DNA of 50,489 nucleotides from assembly GCA_029210085.1 (NCBI GenBank), contig JARGPP010000024.1, positions 68,175-118,663 on the forward strand, written 5' to 3'. Shown here piece by piece: positions 44,244 through 50,489 of the stretch. Both the position numbers and the translations under genes were made by a program. The DNA comes from Legionellaceae bacterium. Lineage in GTDB: Bacteria; Pseudomonadota; Gammaproteobacteria; Legionellales; Legionellaceae. The notes below the pieces were generated by a model, which saw only the letters and a list, made by a program, of their open reading frames with translations, had not been told where the DNA came from and searched no databases. How positions within the stretch are numbered: position 1 is the first letter of the stretch; every line of letters starts with the position of its first letter.

Positions 44244-45725
44244 TTATACAGACCAAAGCGCCATAAAATCTGTCACAGACATTGCCATCAAAGCACGCGG
44301 ATTATCCATCAAATCAAAAATTTCATGGGCTTTATCTGATGTAAACTGTGTATTAAGATTACGCTTAAATTTATCTAATAAGACCGAAGTACCTTCTTGT
44401 CGACGTCTGCGATGTCCAATCGGATATTCAACCGTCACACATTCAGTTGAAGTACCATCTGCAAAAAAGATTTGTATGCTATTTGCAATCGAACGCTTTT
44501 CTGGATCGTGATAATCACTCGAAAATTGAGAAGATTCTGAGACTTGCATTTTAGCGCGTAAGTTATCAATCATAGGATTTGAAGCCATATCATCTTCATA
44601 ATCTTCAGCCACTAAGTTACCCGTTAATAGTCCAACCGCAACCATGTATTGTAAGCAATGATCTCTATCAGCAGGATTATGTAGCGCACCCTCCTTGCTT
44701 ATAATACGAATCGCTGACTCATGTGTTACAAGCTCAATACGCAGAATTGTATCTAATTTATCTTTGATTTCAGAATGCAAGCGCACGGCACACTCAACTG
44801 CAGTCTGTGCATGAAACTCAGCAGGATAAGAAAGCTTTAATAGTATATTCTCCATCACATAGCTGTCATAACCACGTTGAAAAACAAATGGCTTTTGATT
44901 CATACTCACATCATAAAAACCCCACTGCTTGGCCGTAAGTGCACTGGGATACCCCATTTCACCTGCCTGAGTCATCAGAGCCAAACGCACGGATCGTGCT
45001 GTTGCATCTCCTGCGGCCCATGACTTCCGAGAACCTGCATTCGGTGCATGACGATACGTTCTTAAACTTTGTCCATCAACAAATACTTGTGAGAGCGTTT
45101 GCTTCACTTCATCAAGACTTGCACCCAACAAAACAGAAGCAACCGCTGCACTCGCTGCTTTCACTAAAATAACATGATCAAGCCCGACACGGTTAAAACT
45201 ATTTTCAAGCGCTAAAATACCTTGAATTTCATAGGCTTTAATCATGGCCACTAACACTTCTTCCATGCTCAAAGCAGGATTTCCTGCTTGAATACGTTCT
45301 CGACTCACATAATCAGCAACAGCCAAAATAGCACCTAGATTATCCGAAGGATGCCCCCATTCAGCAGCAAGCCAGGTGTCATTAAAATCAAGCCAACGTA
45401 CCATAATCCCGATATTAAATGCCGCTTGAATAGGATCAAGTTCATACGATGTTCCTGGAACCCGAGAACCACCCAATAAAACTGCACCCGGTACAACAGG
45501 CCCTAGCAACTTAGTACATTCAGGAAAATTTAATGCGAGCATTGCACAACCCAAGGCGTCCATGAGACACAAGCGCGCGGTCTCGAAGGCTTCTGTACTT
45601 GTAATTGATGCATTCAATGCATACTCTGCAATCTCTTGAATGACTTGATCATAATCGGGCTTGATATTTGCTTCGACTGCATTTTTTGGGGTTTTAGAAA
45701 TCATTTCTAGGCTTACCTCAGACAT
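44244..45725 (-). CDS. prpD: 2-methylcitrate dehydratase PrpD
   Basis: Converts 2-methylcitrate to cis-2-methylaconitate in propionyl-CoA breakdown. 493 aa (E. coli 483). MmgE/PrpD-family sequence: RLCLMDALGCAMLALNFPEC, VRWLDFNDTWLAAEWGHPSDNLGAILAVADYVSRE (about 95-130), KAASAAVASVLLGAS, KSWAAGDATARSVRLALM (about 235-252), SYPAEFHAQTAVECAV. The ATG at 45725 has GAGG five bases upstream and overlaps the prpC stop by 8 bases. Third gene of prpBCD. Confidence 0.95.
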   Translation of the reverse strand: MSEVSLEMISKTPKNAVEANIKPDYDQVIQEIAEYALNASITSTEAFETARLCLMDALGCAMLALNFPECTKLLGPVVPGAVLLGGSRVPGTSYELDPIQAAFNIGIMVRWLDFNDTWLAAEWGHPSDNLGAILAVADYVSRERIQAGNPALSMEEVLVAMIKAYEIQGILALENSFNRVGLDHVILVKAASAAVASVLLGASLDEVKQTLSQVFVDGQSLRTYRHAPNAGSRKSWAAGDATARSVRLALMTQAGEMGYPSALTAKQWGFYDVSMNQKPFVFQRGYDSYVMENILLKLSYPAEFHAQTAVECAVRLHSEIKDKLDTILRIELVTHESAIRIISKEGALHNPADRDHCLQYMVAVGLLTGNLVAEDYEDDMASNPMIDNLRAKMQVSESSQFSSDYHDPEKRSIANSIQIFFADGTSTECVTVEYPIGHRRRRQEGTSVLLDKFKRNLNTQFTSDKAHEIFDLMDNPRALMAMSVTDFMALWSV

Positions 45726-46845
45726 GTTCACCTCGTGCACTTATTTCAACAAAAGCTCGTGCTTCAGGACCAATATATTCAGATGCTGGACGAATCAAAC
45801 GATTATCAGCCCGCTGCTCAAACACATGAGCGGCCCAGCCCGTTATGCGTGATATCACAAAAATAGGCGTAAATAATGCGGTTGGAATACCCGCAAAGTG
45901 GTACGCTGACGCACTATAAAAATCAAGGTTCGGAAATAACTTTTTCTCTCTCCACATCGTTGCTTCAATACGCTCTGATACAGGGTAAAGCACTGAGTCT
46001 TGCGTTGAGTCCGCTAAACGCTTTGACCAAGACTTAATAATATCTGAACGTGGATCACAAGTGGTATAAACGCGATGGCCAAACCCCATAATCTTGATTT
46101 TATCTGCCAGCATATGCATTAACCCCTGCTCTGCTTCATCAGCGGTTTTAAACCGCTCAATCAAGTCCATTGCCGCTTCGTTTGCACCACCGTGCAGTGG
46201 CCCACGCAATGTGCCAATTGCACTCGTAATACAGGAATAAAAATCAGACAAAGTTGCAGCAGTTACACGCGCTGCAAATGTAGATGCATTAAACTCATGT
46301 TCAGCATATAAAATAAGCGAAACATTCATCATATCGCGCACCAAATCCGTTGGCCTCTTTCCATGCAGCAATGCCAATAAATGTCCACCAATACTCACTT
46401 CTTCACTCTGCCCATCAATTTCATGATGATTAAAATGATATTGATACCAATAACATAAAATGCCTGGAAATAACGCAAATAATCTATCTGCAACCTGTTC
46501 TTGTTCTGAAAAATGATGCTCAGGTTCGATGGTTCCCAAAAAAGAGGTGGCTGTTCTTAAAACATCCATTGGATGTGTATTTTTAGGAATTAATCGTAGT
46601 ATATTTTTTAATGTTTCAGGAAGTGACCGTAATGATACCAATTGTTGCGTATAAGTATTTAACTCATCCTCAGTCGGTAAATAACCTCTCATCAACAAAA
46701 ACGCCACTTCTTCAAACGAAGCATACGCGGCTAAATCATCAATCGAATAACCTCGATAATTCAAACCAGAACCAGCATGACCCACGGTGGCAATTGCTGA
46801 TTCGCCTGCAATAATTCCTGCTAACCCTTGTGCTTTATTAGCCAT
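45718..46845 (-). CDS. prpC: 2-methylcitrate synthase PrpC
   Basis: Condenses propionyl-CoA with oxaloacetate. 375 aa. Citrate-synthase family motifs: GLAGIIAGESAIATVGHAGSGLNYRGY near the start, RGPLHGGANEAAMDLI (about 213-228), MGFGHRVYTTCDPRS (about 250-264) and an active-site Asp in LDFYSASAYHFAGIP (about 310). The short N-terminus and the RGY(S/D) type are of methylcitrate synthases, and the operon confirms it. GGGAGG upstream sets the start at 46845; 8 bases overlap the prpB end. Confidence 0.95.
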   Translation of the reverse strand: MANKAQGLAGIIAGESAIATVGHAGSGLNYRGYSIDDLAAYASFEEVAFLLMRGYLPTEDELNTYTQQLVSLRSLPETLKNILRLIPKNTHPMDVLRTATSFLGTIEPEHHFSEQEQVADRLFALFPGILCYWYQYHFNHHEIDGQSEEVSIGGHLLALLHGKRPTDLVRDMMNVSLILYAEHEFNASTFAARVTAATLSDFYSCITSAIGTLRGPLHGGANEAAMDLIERFKTADEAEQGLMHMLADKIKIMGFGHRVYTTCDPRSDIIKSWSKRLADSTQDSVLYPVSERIEATMWREKKLFPNLDFYSASAYHFAGIPTALFTPIFVISRITGWAAHVFEQRADNRLIRPASEYIGPEARAFVEISARGEHV

Positions 46846-47719
46846 CGACTGTTTCCTCCCATGCATCCATTTTTTGCTCAAAAGCGGTGTAATTCAGCAC
46901 CTGATAAAGCTCCTCTCGTGTCTGCATCTCGTCTATCATATTTTGCTGCGTTCCATCTTTTAAAATGGCCTGATAAACATCAAAAGCAACTTTTGACATT
47001 GCACGAAATGCACTCAGAGGATAAAGTAAAAGTTGCACACCCGCGGCTGCCAGCTCATCTTTTGTGAATAAAGGTGTTTGTCCAAATTCTGTAATATTAG
47101 CAAGCACAGGCACAGAAACAGCTGTTGTAAACTGCTGGTATTCATCGAGTGATGTTAGTGCTTCAGGAAAAATCATATCCGCACCTAATTCAACATAATA
47201 TGCAGCGCGATCAAGAGCTGCTTGCATACCATGAACAGCATAAGCATCTGTTCGGGCCATTAATATAAAATCAGGATCTATTCGTGCATCAACAGCTGCT
47301 TTAATACGATCGCCCATTTCTTTTTCAGAAATGATGGTTTTATTCGGTCTATGTCCACAGCGTTTAGCCGTACGTTGATCTTCTATATGAACCGCTGCAA
47401 CACCCGTATGTTCCATTTGACGAATGGTACGAGCAACATTAAGTAAGTGTCCAAATCCTGTATCTATATCAACCAATAGCGGAAGCGTTGTTGTGTCCGT
47501 AATACGCCTCACATCTTCGAGCACATCACTTAATCCTGTCATCCCCAAGTCGGGCAATCCATAGGAAGCGTTCGCAACACCGGCCCCAGACAAATACAGT
47601 GCCTCAGCACCAGCAGCTTCAGCCAATCGCGCTGCATATGCATTAATAACACCCAACAATTGAACAGGAATTGGCTGATTGACACGCGAGCGCAAAACCT
47701 TTCCTTTAGAATCAAACAC
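46838..47719 (-). CDS. prpB: 2-methylisocitrate lyase PrpB
   Basis: Cleaves 2-methylisocitrate to pyruvate and succinate, closing the methylcitrate cycle. 293 aa. PEP mutase/isocitrate lyase fold: LYLSGAGVANASYGLPDLG (about 42-60), PLLVDIDTGFG (Mg site, about 80), DQRTAKRCGHRPNK with the catalytic Cys (about 121), MARTDAYAVHG (about 155). The start is GTG at 47719: AAGGAG lies eight bases upstream, whereas the GTG at 47728 overlaps that site. First gene of the operon. prpR and prpE are absent nearby. Confidence 0.95.
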   Translation of the reverse strand: MFDSKGKVLRSRVNQPIPVQLLGVINAYAARLAEAAGAEALYLSGAGVANASYGLPDLGMTGLSDVLEDVRRITDTTTLPLLVDIDTGFGHLLNVARTIRQMEHTGVAAVHIEDQRTAKRCGHRPNKTIISEKEMGDRIKAAVDARIDPDFILMARTDAYAVHGMQAALDRAAYYVELGADMIFPEALTSLDEYQQFTTAVSVPVLANITEFGQTPLFTKDELAAAGVQLLLYPLSAFRAMSKVAFDVYQAILKDGTQQNMIDEMQTREELYQVLNYTAFEQKMDAWEETVDG

Positions 47720-47885
47720 AATAAACACTCCTTGTTTGTTGCTCTATTTTTTAGATAAGGGCTAAAGTTCAGTACTTGAGGCTCTAGCTAACTTAGCGCA
47801 ACTTATTTAGGCTATCTAAATCAATTCAAAAACGTATTTGTCGTAAGTCATTACACACATGAATACTCAACTTTCTCTCAATATC

Positions 47886-47915
47886 AATATGCTGAGGAAA
47901 AAACGCCCTCGTCAA
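47886..47915 (-). promoter_or_regulatory. Weak possible promoter for prpBCD
   Basis: On the minus strand, TTGACG (47910-47915), 18 bases, then CATATT (47886-47891), about 165 bases before the prpB start. The same stretch holds a GAGG/CCTC arm pair. No prpR-type site could be identified, so this is tentative. Confidence 0.25.
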
Positions 47916-47942
47916 AACCATGTTATTATTTATCAATAAGCG

Positions 47943-49853
47943 CTAAAAGCTTGTACTTATGACACTATGGCTTGCACTACGTTTTAATTCTCCTTCTTCA
48001 TCTCTACTCGCATCATGAGTATGCTTTTGGTGTTTCTCCATGGCCAACATATGAGAAAGAGGAGGAGAAGAAGAAATAGGTGACCCATCAGACGTAAATC
48101 GACTAGAGCTCGGCTGAGAAAAGAACCCCAAAGAACAGCTTCTTTCAATAGGTATGCCATTTATAGGTAGTTCTTTTTCCTGTGAATCTTCAACATCTGA
48201 TAAAGACTCGTCCTGTGAATCTTCAGCATCTGATTCTGATACAGTATCTTGCTGAGTCTCACTTTTGACTGAAACATCTTCAGAGGAAGTACCTTCTGAT
48301 GAATCATATGCGACCCGCGCACCCTCTGAAATGACACTGTTATCACATGAAGAAGTCAAAGTAGACAATGAGCCACTCGGCAAAGTAAGAGGCCTATTAC
48401 GAGCACGAGCACGTGCAAGTGCTAAATCTTCACTAAAACGCATTTCAATAAGACTAAAGCCATCACTCTCATTGTCAAAACGTCTTTCAGGACAATAATC
48501 TGCCAAGCACGATAAAATACGTCCCCAAATTGTATGTACGCAGGTGCCTGAAGGTAAGTTTCCTGAAGACATCATGCTAAATAAATTACCTAAGGTTGTA
48601 TAGTCAATCATTTGACTGTTTGTATTCGTACCTTTCAAACAGACAATTTGATTTTCTAAACGATGTCGCTCCTCAGCTCCTCCTGGCCAGCCTCGCATCT
48701 CAGTATATTCAACTAAAAAATGAGCTGTATAAGCTTCGAGCGCTTCAGCCTGTAATTCGATTAAAGCTGCATAAATTTGTGCACGATTTGGATGCTCAAC
48801 TCTAACCCCTACTGATGCTGACACTTGCTGAATAATTTCTGCTTTGTGTGTCTTCTCGGTCACTTGATATTCAATCAATAAGGCCTGTTCAACAGAGCGC
48901 CATAATTTATCAAAAGTTGTCCGCATAATAGCAGGCTCATCATAACGGACACCCCGAGAATCTGTGGAAGTCACAAAGTATTGATCATAGCCATCTAATA
49001 AAAGACGATTATCTTGTGGCGAATCACAGTGAGTAGCTGCTAATACTTTTCTTTCAGCCGTTGTGAATAGGCGTGTTGGTAAAAAAGTGCCATCTTCCTG
49101 TAAATCATTTTTATCAGGCATCCACAAAAAACCTGTTCCAGCTTCACAACTTGCTTTCGCCATTTGATAATGACGCTCTAAATTTGGAAAAAGAATTTCA
49201 ACAAAGTTAAAGTGCTTTGTAACCCGACCATGCTTATCCGTTAAATTGAAGCAGGGGATAAGATAATCAAACTGCTCTTGACTGATAAAATGCCCATCAT
49301 AAGCTGCTCTAACAAGCTCAGCAAAAGCATGAGCCAAAGCAGCACATTCTTCACTACGCAAAGTAAGATCCAAAACATCATCGGCAGGGACATACTTTAA
49401 CTGGCCTTCCCACCTCAAACGCAGTAATTCTTTCATGTACGAAAAATAAAGATGAATCTCTGGGAGTGCTTCGCCATCTTCAAGAAATTCAGGCAACAAA
49501 CGTTTTGTAAGGTGCTTAATAACCGTTGTAATATTATGCTCAACGGTATCAGGCGTTTTACGGTAACGCGCATTAAGTGCTCTTATCTGAGTCATTTGCT
49601 CATTGCTAAAGCTAAAAGGCCGTCCTGATTTTTGACAATTAGGACGCAACGCTTCACAAGCATCTTGATATGCTCTATTTAGACTAACATATTGCGTAGA
49701 ACGCTCAGATGGAGACAATGCGTTTTTATCTGCATCAAATTTTCTGCGCAAAAACGAACGTGCACTTAAAATTTCAGAATCTAGGTTAGAGATAGCAACC
49801 TTGAGCGATTGATTTAAAATGCCGAAAAATTTGTGAATTTCAGTAACTTCCAT
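47943..49853 (-). CDS. Hypothetical protein with Ser/Glu-rich repeat tail, effector-like (636 aa)
   Basis: No family recognised. Residues 1 to about 480 look globular and mostly helical (for example SEECAALAHAFAELVRAAYDG, LDGYDQYFVTSTDSRG, LIELQAEALEAYTAHFLVEY). An Arg/Ala stretch (LALARARARNRP, about 480) leads to a disordered acidic Ser/Glu/Asp tail with two near-identical segments (SDAEDSQDES and SDVEDSQEKE, about 545-570). The last 25 residues contain DASRDEEGELKRSASHS, an acidic block in the position used by Dot/Icm E-block signals. The ribosome site is weak. It lies directly after the rRNA operon terminator on the same strand. A secreted effector is a fair guess, not shown. Confidence 0.72.
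   Translation of the reverse strand: MEVTEIHKFFGILNQSLKVAISNLDSEILSARSFLRRKFDADKNALSPSERSTQYVSLNRAYQDACEALRPNCQKSGRPFSFSNEQMTQIRALNARYRKTPDTVEHNITTVIKHLTKRLLPEFLEDGEALPEIHLYFSYMKELLRLRWEGQLKYVPADDVLDLTLRSEECAALAHAFAELVRAAYDGHFISQEQFDYLIPCFNLTDKHGRVTKHFNFVEILFPNLERHYQMAKASCEAGTGFLWMPDKNDLQEDGTFLPTRLFTTAERKVLAATHCDSPQDNRLLLDGYDQYFVTSTDSRGVRYDEPAIMRTTFDKLWRSVEQALLIEYQVTEKTHKAEIIQQVSASVGVRVEHPNRAQIYAALIELQAEALEAYTAHFLVEYTEMRGWPGGAEERHRLENQIVCLKGTNTNSQMIDYTTLGNLFSMMSSGNLPSGTCVHTIWGRILSCLADYCPERRFDNESDGFSLIEMRFSEDLALARARARNRPLTLPSGSLSTLTSSCDNSVISEGARVAYDSSEGTSSEDVSVKSETQQDTVSESDAEDSQDESLSDVEDSQEKELPINGIPIERSCSLGFFSQPSSSRFTSDGSPISSSPPLSHMLAMEKHQKHTHDASRDEEGELKRSASHSVISTSF
48178..48234 (-). repeat. 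Tandem 33-bp repeat within a coding region
   Basis: Two 24-base copies (48178-48201 and 48211-48234) with one mismatch, offset by exactly 33 bases, encode the SD(A/V)EDSQ repeats of the acidic tail. In-frame spacing means copy number could change without breaking the gene. Confidence 0.7.
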
Positions 49854-49917
49854 GACAATAACATCACGAGCTTAAAACTAAAGTTGTCATTATATAGTAA
49901 TATTATATTTTTTCCAT

Positions 49918-49946
49918 AAAAAAAAGCAGCTTTTTAGGGCTGCTTT
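49918..49946 (-). terminator. Intrinsic terminator of the rRNA operon
   Basis: Read on the minus strand: AAAGCAGC, 8-base loop, GCTGCTTT, then a run of T (plus-strand A tract 49918-49925). It lies 11 bases after the 5S 3' end, the expected place for the rrn terminator. Confidence 0.85.
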
Positions 49947-49956
49947 AAAATAAAAT

Positions 49957-50071
49957 CCTGACGATGACCGACTTTCACATGGTGAAACACCACACTATCA
50001 TAGGCGCAGGTCCGTTTCACTGCTGAGTTCGAGATGGGATCAGGTGGGGCCAGACCGCTATGGTCGCCAGG
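49957..50071 (-). rRNA. rrf: 5S ribosomal RNA
   Basis: 115 bases on the minus strand, beginning CCTGGCGACCATAGCG and ending ATCGTCAGG. The internal CCCATCTCGAACTCAG and GAAACG segments and the pairing of the two ends identify 5S rRNA. Ends are placed by pairing of the terminal stem and may be off by 1-3 bases. Confidence 0.95.
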
Positions 50072-50080
50072 AAACTGGGA

Positions 50081-50100
50081 CTCGAGATATTTATCTCGAG
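50081..50100. repeat. Hairpin in the 23S-5S spacer
   Basis: CTCGAGATA and TATCTCGAG form a 9-bp stem around TT, just upstream of 5S on the minus strand. Probably an rRNA processing stem. Confidence 0.5.
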
Positions 50101-50150
50101 GGTAACTTGTTAGAATGCTTGCCTCTTATTTCTCTATGCTATCAGATGAT

Positions 50151-50489
<339 letters not shown>

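Overview
This 50.5 kb window comes from a low-GC (about 40%, by eye) gammaproteobacterium, most likely of the order Legionellales (Legionella / Coxiellaceae / Berkiella type). Three things point there: a stand-alone DotI/IcmL-family protein (17814-18416), which implies a Dot/Icm (type IVB) secretion system elsewhere in the genome; a HAD-IG 5'-nucleotidase of the Legionella type; and several large genes with no recognisable relatives that look like secreted effectors (long helical or coiled-coil proteins, acidic or Glu-rich C-termini, one with a C-terminal CaaX box). The right edge is the 3' end of an rRNA operon on the minus strand (partial 23S, 5S, intrinsic terminator).

Layout. 0.1-7 kb: fadH, an unknown 600-aa protein, an SDR oxidoreductase and an OPT-family transporter. 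7-11.7 kb: three effector-like genes, one of which (8024-8932) ends in CTIM, has a faint YopJ/clan-CE-like spacing of His and Asp, and lacks a convincing start because its Shine-Dalgarno-bearing ATG lies upstream in another frame. 11.7-17.7 kb: 5'-nucleotidase, acetyl-CoA synthetase, a uridine-kinase-like protein and a GltB-like FMN/Fe-S enzyme. 17.8-26 kb: the IcmL-like protein, a CPBP protease, then the classical gmk-rpoZ-spoT-ridA operon, with rph-yggS-DUF2845-PAP2 running divergently.

26-33.3 kb is the most unusual part. A tightly packed minus-strand operon encodes an HPr-kinase-like protein, a sulfotransferase, a PqqD-like protein, an ABC exporter, a fused ATP sulfurylase/APS kinase (PAPS synthesis) and a PF14907-type nucleotidyltransferase. 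A lasso-peptide-type B2 leader peptidase lies divergently. These are the leader-recognition, leader-cleavage, tailoring and export parts of a lasso-like RiPP pathway, but no asparagine-synthetase-like macrolactam synthetase is present, and sulfation is supplied with its own PAPS source. The 336-bp divergent intergenic region is where a precursor peptide would be expected; it holds one 21-codon Tyr-rich ORF with a good ribosome binding site, though this is only a weak candidate.

33.3-44 kb: ydcF-like gene, lptG and lptF, divergent pepA-holC, a second M17 aminopeptidase coupled to murJ, the PEP-synthase/PPDK regulator and a further effector-like gene. 44-47.7 kb: prpBCD (2-methylcitrate cycle) with overlapping genes and no prpR or prpE beside it. 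47.9-49.9 kb: an effector-like gene with a Ser/Glu-rich repeat tail directly after the rRNA operon terminator. No tRNA genes, CRISPR arrays, insertion sequences or phage genes were seen. Several starts were chosen from ribosome-binding-site spacing (gmk GTG, spoT GTG, prpB GTG, prpC, prpD, lptG, and others).
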